Below are positions 8,082 to 15,561 of a DNA stretch of 64,000 nt, in pieces (within the stretch, counting starts at the first letter, position 1; each line of letters begins with the position of its first letter). The stretch is from contig NZ_ADGX01000034.1 of the NCBI RefSeq assembly GCF_000177675.1, forward strand, positions 1-64,000. Reading direction: 5' to 3'. Position numbers and translations under genes: made by a program. The stretch comes from Parafrankia sp. EUN1f (GTDB lineage Bacteria; Actinomycetota; Actinomycetes; Frankiales; Frankiaceae). The notes under the pieces were generated by a model. It had not been told where the DNA came from and did not search any database. It saw nothing but the letters and a program-made list of their open reading frames with translations.

Positions 8082-9167
8082 TCATGCCGCCACCGCGTGT
8101 GCCGCCAGGGCTGCGTGTACCTGGGCGACGTAGGTATCCAGGCCTTCGGCCCAGGTGCCCGGCAGCCCGGTGATGCCGGGCAGCAGATCACCGAACGCGT
8201 TGACCTCACCGACCGCGACCCGCCGCCAGCCGATCTGCACAAGCAGGTCGACACCGACCATGAGGCTGCCGGGAAAGCACGCGGCGGCCCGCGCGCACAC
8301 GTCGAGCGCACGCTCCCAGCCGGTGGAGCCGAGGGCGTCGCGCACCGCGCCGACCGAGCCCCGCGCCCCGCCGAGGTGCAGGTTGGTCATCGGGGAGCGG
8401 CTCGTCCGCACGACCACATGAGTCGGCTCGCCGGCGATCACCACCACCCGCAGGTCGAGGACACGCCCGCCGAGCGCGGCCTTGGGCAGCCACCGCTCCA
8501 CATGCAGCCCGTCCGGCGCCAGCTCGTCGATCAGCTGGGCCACCTCGGGCTCGGTCTCGTAGGCCCGGACCCGCAGCGCGTTGACGAGGCCGGTGCCGGT
8601 GCGCGCGGCGGAGGTGACGGCTCTGACCCGCCCGCCGCGCGCGGCCCGCAGCGCCACGACGCCGGATGCGGACGAGCCGTGCGCCGGTTTGACGAACACC
8701 TGGTCCATGCCCGCCTGCGCCATCCGCGCCCGCAGGTCGGCATAGTCGTGGACGGGTGGCAGTGCCTCCGGGACGGGCACACCCGCCGACCGCAGCCGGG
8801 CGTGGCAGCGCCTCTTGTCGCACATCACGGCGATCTCGTCGACGTCGCCGAGCAGCCGGGCGCCCGAAGCCGTGGCCGCGGCGGCGGCGGCGACGCGCCC
8901 CAGCCCCGCGGTGAAGGACGCGTACCACCGCGCTCCCCCGCCCACCCGGGTCGGATCACCGGGCCCGCGCAGCAGCCTGTCCACCTCGGGGTCGCCTCCC
9001 GGCGAGTCGATCCGCAGCAGCGAGCCGGGCACGATCGGCAGCTCGCCACCGTGCAGCACCTGCGCCCAGCCGACGACCCGGGGCGCGGCCAGGCCCGCCG
9101 AGCGGCACGCGGCCGTGAACAGTTCGGTGCGCCGGTCGCCCGGTGCCCCCACCACGGTGAACATCAT
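8082..9167 (-). CDS. STM4014 family protein (ATP-grasp-like)
   Basis: 361 residues. The central and C-terminal parts resemble an ATP-grasp ligase of the RimK/glutathione-synthetase type: DKRRCHARLRSAGVPVPE (117-134), an ATP-binding Lys at 160 followed by the flexible loop HGSSASG (163-169), an acidic segment near 205-225 and the metal-binding region GVDLLV...EVNAFGDLLPG with E321 and N323. ATP-grasp enzymes join a carboxylate to an amine or thiol through an acyl phosphate. The start is the first of two consecutive ATGs in GAATGATG, where the upstream stop and this start overlap. The family name follows the Salmonella locus. The substrates are unknown; peptide or amino-acid ligation is the plain inference. 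Confidence 0.9.
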   Translation of the reverse strand: MMFTVVGAPGDRRTELFTAACRSAGLAAPRVVGWAQVLHGGELPIVPGSLLRIDSPGGDPEVDRLLRGPGDPTRVGGGARWYASFTAGLGRVAAAAAATASGARLLGDVDEIAVMCDKRRCHARLRSAGVPVPEALPPVHDYADLRARMAQAGMDQVFVKPAHGSSASGVVALRAARGGRVRAVTSAARTGTGLVNALRVRAYETEPEVAQLIDELAPDGLHVERWLPKAALGGRVLDLRVVVIAGEPTHVVVRTSRSPMTNLHLGGARGSVGAVRDALGSTGWERALDVCARAAACFPGSLMVGVDLLVQIGWRRVAVGEVNAFGDLLPGITGLPGTWAEGLDTYVAQVHAALAAHAVAA

Positions 9168-10129
9168 TCGGAGACCGCGGTGTAGAACCAGTCGTCCTCC
9201 GCCTCCTCCTGCTGACCGAGGTCGATCTCGACGCCGGGCAGCGCGGCGCCGACGCGGTTCATCGCGGCGTCGGTCAGGAAGTGATGGTGCAGGTCGAGCC
9301 GCTCGAGGTGGGTGAGCGGCTGGCCGGACAGCAGCGACTCGGCTCCCCGGTCGGTGAGGGTGCCCAGGGCCAGGCTGAGCGACGTCAGCCGCGCGACGAT
9401 CGGCGCGCCCGCGACAGCCGCGGCGACCTCATCCGCGATCTGGGCGTTCTCCAGGCCCAGATGCCGCAGGGCGGGCAGCCGCTCGCCGCCCAGGATCCCG
9501 GCGAGGTCGGCCACGGTCGCGTCGCCGCCGTAGTTGTCGGTACCCAGCCACAGATCGAGGTGCTCCAGGGCGGGCAGGTCACTCCCGCCGACGGCCCGCA
9601 CCACCGAGGCGGGCAGCCCGCCCGTCTCGAAGCGCAGCGTCCTCAGCGTGCTGCTGCGGACCGGGCGCAGCGCCAACCCGTCGCTCCCGCGGACCCCCAG
9701 GTACTCCAGCGCGGGAAAGGCGCCGAACAGGCGGGTGACATCGGACTGCTCGATCCAGGAGATCTCCGCCTCCTCCAGCACGATGTCGCCCAGGAACAGC
9801 GCGCGCAGCGCGGGCAGCCGGTCGGCCGCACCCACCAGCAGGTCCACCGGATCGACGGTGTTCTTCGTGTCGTAGGACGCGCCCCAGTAGCCGATGACCA
9901 GATGGGTCACCTCCGCGGGCGGGACCTCCGCCAGGAACTTCTGGAAGACGTCGCCGAAGCCGGGGCCCTCGAACCAGGTTCTGACCCGCCAGGCGACGTC
10001 ACCGGGCGAAGCCCGCGTGCCCGAGTCGCCTGACCCGAAGTACCGATCCGACGACTCGCCTTCGTGCTCGTGCCGAAAATCGACCACCGGCTTGCCGGCG
10101 AGCTCGGTGAGGTGCTCGTTGATGGTCAT
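9164..10129 (-). CDS. STM4015 family leucine-rich-repeat protein, first gene of the operon
   Basis: 321 residues from ATG 10129, chosen because GGGGGCC lies just upstream and the frame before it is not coding-like. The N-terminal third contains VTHLVIGYWGASYD and DLLVGAADRLPALRALFLGDI. Irregular leucine-rich repeats follow, of the form LPALEHLDLW, LPALRHLGLENAQI, LTSLSLALGTLTD and LERLDLHHHFLTDAA. The acidic C-terminus (QQEEAEDDWFYTAVSE) stands out. This matches the STM4015 family. LRR proteins bind other proteins or peptides, so it may be a scaffold, a recognition factor or the modified substrate of the radical SAM/ATP-grasp enzymes; none of this is proven. It is the promoter-proximal gene of a six-gene minus-strand unit. 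Confidence 0.9.
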   Translation of the reverse strand: MTINEHLTELAGKPVVDFRHEHEGESSDRYFGSGDSGTRASPGDVAWRVRTWFEGPGFGDVFQKFLAEVPPAEVTHLVIGYWGASYDTKNTVDPVDLLVGAADRLPALRALFLGDIVLEEAEISWIEQSDVTRLFGAFPALEYLGVRGSDGLALRPVRSSTLRTLRFETGGLPASVVRAVGGSDLPALEHLDLWLGTDNYGGDATVADLAGILGGERLPALRHLGLENAQIADEVAAAVAGAPIVARLTSLSLALGTLTDRGAESLLSGQPLTHLERLDLHHHFLTDAAMNRVGAALPGVEIDLGQQEEAEDDWFYTAVSE

Positions 10130-10555
10130 CTGGCCCCCTTCGCGGTGACTGTCGGGAACCGTCCTATCAGCTACCGCCGACATGATCGGGCCGCCGGCCG
10201 CCCCGGCAGCCCCGTCTGAGGCTCGAAGCCGAGGTCACCGGCACAGTCCCGCGGACACTCAGAACACCTCGGATCCGAATTCGTGATCTGCTGGTGCCCG
10301 GAGGGCGGGGATCAGGGCGCCAACCCGCTCGAGCTGGTGGAGCGGGAGGACCGGCGGGGCCACGTCGGGCGCGGACAGCCGAACACGGCGACACCGACCA
10401 TGGTGCGCTTCCAGGGGGAGCGACGGTATGTGACACAAAAACTTGCTGTGCACGGAACACCGAGGCCACAGGGGGCTAACACAACCAGGAACCCAGAAAC
10501 GCCGTTCAAAATCACATTCAGAGCAGCACCAGGACGAGATAGAGGTTTCATCTAG
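10130..10555. other. intergenic region upstream of the STM4015-4011 operon
   Basis: 426 bases between the start of the leucine-rich-repeat gene and the end of the DUF3883 gene. No coding frame is convincing. It must hold the promoter of the six-gene operon (minus strand) and the terminator of the DUF3883 gene. I see no clear hairpin. The right half (10430-10555) is already AT-richer, like the gene to its right. Confidence 0.5.
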
Positions 10556-11464
10556 TCAGGGAATGGCATATTCATACTGCGTAGCTCGAAGATCTTCCGG
10601 CGCGGGCTCCCAGTCTTTGTAGACGTGCACCCTTCCACCGGAAGCCTTGTACGGAGATTCACTTCTATCAACTACAATGTCACTGACAACAATGAGCCAG
10701 GTGGGCTGAAAATCCCTGGCATGCTGAACCTCGTTACGGGTGAGAAAAACGGTCGTGGCAGCACCGGTGCTGCCCTTCACCTCGACATGGAGGATAGTGC
10801 CGTCGCGTTCACAGCTCAGATCATAGGGCTTGCCGACGATCTCGATTTTGGTCCAGCCTTCATCGATCAAGAGCTGCCGAGCAGTTTCGACGGCATGCGC
10901 CTCGACAGCAGCCGTCAGTCGGGAATCCTGACTGCGCGCCGCTCCGCGCCGACGGGTCTTATTCGGAATACTCTCAGGCTCAATACCTCGCGTAGCAGCG
11001 AACGCAACCTGTGACCCAGGGAGCCCCCTCAGAGCAAACAAAGGGGTTGGATCGTAGTCGATGGTTTTCCCGAGGCTTCCATCAACGCCGGACCGACGCA
11101 TCGCGTCGCTTGCACGAGCGCCTAGCGGGCCATCATTGCTCGCAGCCACCTCAGAGAGATCAAACAGAGGTTCAACTCCGAAGCGGACAGGATAGATCAC
11201 CGTGCTCGATTCGACCTCGTCGTCCCAGAGCGGCGCCCGCCCAGTGTAGAAGTCGCCGGTGAACCGGCAGATGTAGAGATAGAGGGTGCCAGCCAGCCAC
11301 GCTTCCGCCTTGGCGCGAGGCCCCAGCGAAGTGCGCTTTGCACCAAAGATCACAAACTGAGGTCGAACATCAGCATCGCGATACTTATCCTTGAAACCCC
11401 AGGTCTGAGCCTCGAGGCCTCGCGCCAAGTTGCCCAGGGCCCTCTCACCCAAGTAGATGAACAT
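10556..11464 (-). CDS. DUF3883 domain protein with EVE/PUA-like N-terminus, possible modified-DNA restriction protein
   Basis: 302 residues. The C-terminal 110 residues (about 190-300) match the DUF3883/NO-VEIN C-terminal domain: TARQLLIDEGW, YDLSCERDGTILHVEVKGSTG and FLTRNEVQHARDF. The D-x-E-x-K-like segment (YDL...HVEVKG) has the look of a PD-(D/E)xK nuclease core. The N-terminal part (WGFKDKYRD, QFVIFGAKR, YICRFTGDFY, TVIYPVRF) may be an EVE/PUA-like module that reads modified bases, but that is a weaker call. Proteins with DUF3883 occur in McrBC-like and other defence loci. Here it stands alone, with no ATPase or methylase next to it. Base composition is clearly less GC-rich than its neighbours, which suggests transfer. 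A TTG at 11491 is an alternative start. Confidence 0.75.
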   Translation of the reverse strand: MFIYLGERALGNLARGLEAQTWGFKDKYRDADVRPQFVIFGAKRTSLGPRAKAEAWLAGTLYLYICRFTGDFYTGRAPLWDDEVESSTVIYPVRFGVEPLFDLSEVAASNDGPLGARASDAMRRSGVDGSLGKTIDYDPTPLFALRGLPGSQVAFAATRGIEPESIPNKTRRRGAARSQDSRLTAAVEAHAVETARQLLIDEGWTKIEIVGKPYDLSCERDGTILHVEVKGSTGAATTVFLTRNEVQHARDFQPTWLIVVSDIVVDRSESPYKASGGRVHVYKDWEPAPEDLRATQYEYAIP

Positions 11465-12053
11465 CGTGGCAGGCAACGTTGATCCGCCCAATCTCGCGAC
11501 TGATGTAGACGAATCATATCAGCAGACGATCTGCAGCTAGGGTTGCCACCCAGAACATCGACCACCACCCGCACCCCCACCCCATGACCGCCCGACAGGC
11601 GGATTGGGAGCCCATCCACACGGCGATCGCAGGTTGTGCCACCACAACCAATGCACATTGACCCAGACGATCTGTGACCTTAGGTAACGATTCGTTACAG
11701 AAAGTAAAAATGAACGGCCCGACCGGCCACGACCTTGAAGCGGAATCGACATCGACAGCACGCCACGCGACGTCCCGCATCTGTGGAAGCCGATCGCCAG
11801 CCCCTAGGGGCCCGACTTCGAACCGCCTTTCACGCTGCGGCTGGACAACGCTCGCCCCCAGGACGTCGCGGGCCCGGAGGACGCTGCTGGCACTGCATCT
11901 CGGCACTGACCGAATTGGGCGGTCACCCAAAGCGCTGGATCAGGCACCGGTGGTGCTCGACGGAGTTTGCGTAAACCGCTATTGTTCCGGTTCCGGGAGG
12001 GGTCCCGACGCGCCGAGTCGTCTCGGCACCGCGATCACGGAGGTTCCTCCCTA
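11465..12053. other. intergenic region of 589 bp, partly AT-richer
   Basis: No credible gene. It separates the divergently transcribed DUF3883 and expansin-like genes and should hold both promoters. A 15-bp palindrome (gtaacgattcgttac, 11684-11698) is a possible operator. Composition changes from AT-richer near 11500-11720 to normal high GC by about 11800, which may mark the edge of an inserted segment. Confidence 0.5.
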
Positions 12054-13091
12054 GTGCGTTCTTCCCCATCCACCGTCGCGCTCTTTCGCCGCACCATAAT
12101 CTGTGCCGCCGTGACGGCTGCTACCGCCCTCGTGATCACCGGGTGCTGGCCCGTCGATGAGGGTGCCTCCGCCGGTCCCCGTGCGGCTGGCACAGGTCCA
12201 AGCGCTACGACCACCGTGACTGCCGCTGGCACAGCGCCCCCTTCCGGCTCCGGCGCGCGGGCTCCGAGCCCTGCAGCCGCCGGCACCGACGGGCTTATAA
12301 CCTCGCCGCGCTCCAATCCGGCGCTCGGTTCGAATCGCCCGGCAGCTCCACAGGCCGGGCCCACAGCGTCTGATTCGACCGCCGGGCGGCCTTCCGTCGT
12401 TACCTCAGCCGCGCCATCGGCCCGACCACCAGCCCAGGCTCCGGACCAGCCAACAGCCGAGCCGCTCGCCGCCCCGGCCGCCGGGCGGATCCAGCCGGGC
12501 ACCGTCTACCGGGGCCGCACGACCCACTACGGCGCGGACGGCGGGGGCAACTGCATGTTCGACCGGCTGACCGACCCGGCGATGCCGGCCGTGGCGATGA
12601 ACGAGGCCGACTACGAGACCGCCCGCGCCTGCGGCGCCTACATCCAGGTCACCGGCCCCGGGGGAAGCGTGGTGGTCAAGGTGACCGACCGCTGCCCCGA
12701 ATGCGCTCCGGGGCAGCTCGACCTGAGCGAGCAGGCGTTCGCCCGCATCGCCGGCGGCGTGCCGGGGCAGGTGGACGTCACCTGGCGCCTGGCCAGCCCG
12801 TCGGGCCTCGGGGCCGTGCAGTACAAGGTGAAGGAGGGTTCGTCGGCCTACTGGCTCGCCCTCCAGGTCCGTCAGCACCGCAACCTGGTCACCTCGCTGG
12901 AGGTGCGGGTGAACGGGACGTGGACGCCGCTGCGGCGCGAGATGTGGAACTACTTCATCGCGCCGAACGGGCTTGGGCCGGGGCCGTTCACCGTCCGGAT
13001 CACCGATGTCTTCGGTGAGCGGCTCGTCCACACCGTCAATCTGTCGCCGGGTACGACCCAGCAGGCCACCGGCCAGTTCGCCCGGCACTGA
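12054..13091 (+). CDS. expansin-like (EXLX) lipoprotein
   Basis: 345 residues. A lipoprotein signal ends in the lipobox ITGC near residue 25, so the protein is exported and membrane-anchored. A disordered Ala/Pro/Ser/Thr linker of about 120 residues follows. The expansin module comes next: domain 1, a double-psi beta-barrel (RTTHYGADGGGNC ... VVVKVTDRCPECAPGQLDLSEQAF, with the conserved TD and DLS segments), then domain 2, a CBM63-like sandwich (EGSSAYWLALQVRQHRNLV ... RREMWNYFIAPNGLGPGPFTVRITD) with the Trp/Tyr of the polysaccharide-binding face. Bacterial expansins loosen cellulose/wall networks without hydrolysis. GTG 12054 was chosen because GGAGG precedes it and it gives a complete signal. 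Whether it acts on plant walls or on the bacterium's own wall is open. Confidence 0.88.
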   Translation: MRSSPSTVALFRRTIICAAVTAATALVITGCWPVDEGASAGPRAAGTGPSATTTVTAAGTAPPSGSGARAPSPAAAGTDGLITSPRSNPALGSNRPAAPQAGPTASDSTAGRPSVVTSAAPSARPPAQAPDQPTAEPLAAPAAGRIQPGTVYRGRTTHYGADGGGNCMFDRLTDPAMPAVAMNEADYETARACGAYIQVTGPGGSVVVKVTDRCPECAPGQLDLSEQAFARIAGGVPGQVDVTWRLASPSGLGAVQYKVKEGSSAYWLALQVRQHRNLVTSLEVRVNGTWTPLRREMWNYFIAPNGLGPGPFTVRITDVFGERLVHTVNLSPGTTQQATGQFARH

Positions 13092-13158
13092 GCCTTTTCC
13101 ATCGTCGGCTCGGACTCACGGCATCGCTGACCGTGGACCGTGAGATGGAAAAGGCTCA
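13089..13158 (+). terminator. long hairpin after the expansin gene
   Basis: Perfect 14-bp arms (tgagccttttccat and its complement) enclose 42 bases that hold a further inner pair (ctcacgg/ccgtgag). It starts at the stop codon of the expansin-like gene. A strong stem without a long T-run is common for actinobacterial terminators. Confidence 0.7.
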
Positions 13159-13175
13159 CTGAGCAACCACCACCT

Positions 13176-13239
13176 GAACCATCGGGCCGGCGCTGGGAGA
13201 TGCGGTCGAACCGCCTTTCCCAGCGCCGGCTGATGGTTC
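13176..13239. terminator. bidirectional hairpin between convergent genes
   Basis: Nearly perfect arms gaaccatc..gccggcgctggga and tcccagcgccggc.gatggttc, just before the stop of the solute-binding protein gene. Its position between two convergent genes suits a shared terminator. Confidence 0.65.
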
Positions 13240-13254
13240 GTGCCGGGTGTCACC

Positions 13255-14490
13255 TCAGGTGGACGGGGTGAGCTCCTTGCCGGTACCGAACTCGCGGAGC
13301 TTGCCGTCCCAGGTGATCTTGCCGTCCTTCACGTGGGCGGTGGTGTAGGCGGGGTTGTAGATCGCGGCGTAGGGCAGCGTGCTCTTGGCGGTGAAGTCGA
13401 CGGGTGCGGTCAGCCCGCCGGTCTCGACCTTGCTGAGCTTCTTGATCCCAGCCAGGATGGACGCTCTGTCCACGGTCTCGACCGAGGACGCCACCTGCGC
13501 GAAGATCTTCACGCCGAGCCAGCTGTTCAGGCTGAGCTCGTCCACCTTCCCGTCGGGCTCATAGGCCTTGATGTCCTCGTTGAACTGCTTGCCGTACGGG
13601 GTGGAGGTGTCCCAGGCCGGCGGGAGAACCAGGCCGATCGTGGCCGGGCCGTCGGTGCCCATGGTCTTGAGCTGATCCTGGTCGAAGGCGCTGCCCGCGA
13701 AGGCGACCGTTCCCTCGTACCCGGTGGCGCGCAGCGCCTTGACGGCCACGCTCGTCTGCGCGGCGAAGGTCAGCCAGACCACCGCGTCCGGCTTGTTCTG
13801 GGTGGCCTGCTGGGCCGGTGCGCTCAGATCCGCCGTGGACGGAGCGAGCTGGACGTTGTTGACCACCTCGACGCCCGCCTTGCTGAAGACGTCGTTGACG
13901 GTCTTGCGGATGACGTCAGCGGTGGGGATGTCCAGGGTGACCAGGCCGATACGCTTGGCCCCGCTCTTCACGACGTCCTGTGCCAGGCCGTGGAAGCCGA
14001 CGACGACCGCGCCGTTGACGTTGAAGGCGAGCGAGTTGGTGAGGTCGAAGCCCGACACCGGGTACTGCCCGATGATCGGCATCTGGGCGGCCTCGATCTG
14101 GGCCTTGGTGGCGTCGTGGTAGTTGTCGGACCCGCCGGCGATCGCGACGATGTCCTTGTCGGCGAGGATCTCGCGGTAGCAGTTCGCGGAGTCCGTCGCG
14201 TTCTGGTGGTTGTCGCAGAGCTTCAGCTCGAGGGGGCGGCCGTCGATCCCGCCGCTCTTGTTGATCGCCGCCACCGCCGCCCGGGCGCCCGTGGCGTACT
14301 CGGGGTTGCTGCTGACCCCGCCGCTCAGGCCCCCGATGGCGGCGATCTTGATCGGCTGACCGGTGAGGCCGCCGGATAAGTCGGCCTTCTCCTCGTCGCC
14401 GCCTCCGCCGCCGCAACCGGCCAGCACCGCCACGAGTGACAGCGCCGCCGCGAGCGCGGCCACGGGCGTCCTCGCGCTTCTTCCGAGCAT
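13255..14490 (-). CDS. branched-chain amino-acid-type ABC transporter solute-binding lipoprotein
   Basis: 411 residues, Leu/Ile/Val-binding (type I periplasmic-binding) fold. A lipoprotein signal ends LVAVLAGC, then a Gly/Asp/Glu linker. IKIAAIGGLSGG, GARAAVAAINKSGGIDGRPLELKLCDN, IIGQYPVSGFD and DAVVWLTFAAQTSVAVKALRATGYEG are typical. ATG 14490 is preferred over 14502 because GGGGA lies six bases upstream and the lipobox then falls near residue 24. It captures substrate outside the cell for the LivF ATPase gene just upstream (62-bp gap, same strand) and the divergent fused LivHMG protein. The ligand could be a branched-chain amino acid, urea or another amide-like compound. Confidence 0.92.
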   Translation of the reverse strand: MLGRSARTPVAALAAALSLVAVLAGCGGGGGDEEKADLSGGLTGQPIKIAAIGGLSGGVSSNPEYATGARAAVAAINKSGGIDGRPLELKLCDNHQNATDSANCYREILADKDIVAIAGGSDNYHDATKAQIEAAQMPIIGQYPVSGFDLTNSLAFNVNGAVVVGFHGLAQDVVKSGAKRIGLVTLDIPTADVIRKTVNDVFSKAGVEVVNNVQLAPSTADLSAPAQQATQNKPDAVVWLTFAAQTSVAVKALRATGYEGTVAFAGSAFDQDQLKTMGTDGPATIGLVLPPAWDTSTPYGKQFNEDIKAYEPDGKVDELSLNSWLGVKIFAQVASSVETVDRASILAGIKKLSKVETGGLTAPVDFTAKSTLPYAAIYNPAYTTAHVKDGKITWDGKLREFGTGKELTPST

Positions 14491-14552
14491 TCCTATCCCC
14501 ATTCTTGTGGACGAGCGAGGTGGTTCAGCAGAGATGGTTCGGGTGAGGTGCT

Positions 14553-15329
14553 TCAGGAGAGGTAGAGGGCGGCCAGGCCGTCGAGGTCGGTGAGCCACCG
14601 GCTCGCGGGGCTTTCGTCGACAATCTCGCCGCGGCGCATCACATAGGCCCGGTCCGCTCGGCTCAGCACTGACCGTGCGTTCTGCTCGACGACGACCACC
14701 GCGACGCCGCGGTCGGCCGTCTCCCGAACGGTGTCAAGTAGGCGTTCACGTATCAGCGGAGCGAGGCCGAGCGACAGCTCGTCGATCAGCAGCAGCCGCG
14801 GAGCGCGGGCGAGCGCCAGCGCGAGGGCGAGCATCTGCTGCTCGCCACCCGACAGCAGCGCGGCGCGGTGCCGGGAGCGGTCCGCGAGCGTCGGGAACAG
14901 CTCGATCGACTCCGCGCCGCCCCGGACGAGCCGCAGTGACTGACGGACGGTCAGCCCCGGGAAGACATGGCGCTCCTCGCCCATGAAGGACACGCCCCGG
15001 CGGGCGCGCCGATAGACGGGAACCCGGTTGCACGGCTCCCCGAACAGGCGGATCTCCCCGCTCGTCGGCCTGCTGTACCCGGCCAGCGTGCGCAGCAGGG
15101 TGGTCTTGCCCGCGCCGTTCGGGCCGAGCAGCGCCACCACCTCGCCGGGGCGCACCTCGATGTCGATGTCGTGTAGAACCGGCACCCGCCCGTAGCCGGC
15201 CGACAGCCCGCGCGCCTCGATCGCGGCCGAAAGTCCGGACTGCGCTGAATCCGCCTGGGACTTCCCGGGAATCGTCGACACGCCACCGCGGCCTCCGCCG
15301 CGGCCGCCACCCGGACCACCATCACCCAT
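14553..15329 (-). CDS. ABC transporter ATP-binding protein, LivF type
   Basis: 258 residues. It has a Walker A motif (GPNGAGKTT), a Q-loop region (GVSFMGEERHVFPGLTV), a signature LSGGEQQML, a Walker B motif (RLLLIDELSLGL) and a switch region VVVVEQNA with Gln/Asn in place of His, as is usual for LivF. A Gly-rich N-terminal tail of about 30 residues precedes the domain. It powers import through the LivH/LivM channel and pairs with the LivG domain of the divergent fusion gene. It is probably co-transcribed with the solute-binding protein gene downstream. Confidence 0.92.
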   Translation of the reverse strand: MGDGGPGGGRGGGRGGVSTIPGKSQADSAQSGLSAAIEARGLSAGYGRVPVLHDIDIEVRPGEVVALLGPNGAGKTTLLRTLAGYSRPTSGEIRLFGEPCNRVPVYRRARRGVSFMGEERHVFPGLTVRQSLRLVRGGAESIELFPTLADRSRHRAALLSGGEQQMLALALALARAPRLLLIDELSLGLAPLIRERLLDTVRETADRGVAVVVVEQNARSVLSRADRAYVMRRGEIVDESPASRWLTDLDGLAALYLS

Positions 15330-15561
15330 CCGTCATCCTCCGTACTCTGAGAGTAAGTGGCAGCGCCGACACCAAAAGCCCGAGGAAAGGGCCTGCCGGG
15401 CCGTCGACATCCGCCCACCGCCGCATCCCACGGGGTCTTGCGAGTGAATGCTCACGACCTTACGCTGCCAAACAGGGGTCCGCAATGGCCTTCGTGGTGG
15501 CCGGCCAGCCGAATGCGCGCGGCCGGCCGGCCGCCACTCGTTCCCGAGCCCTGGGGGTGTC
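15330..15561. promoter_or_regulatory. divergent promoter region of the liv-type transporter
   Basis: 232 bases between the LivF start and the fusion-gene start, read in opposite directions. All transporter parts lie on the two sides, so a shared control region is expected. No operator could be identified by eye; GGGGGT at about 15553 is the ribosome site of the rightward gene. Confidence 0.5.
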
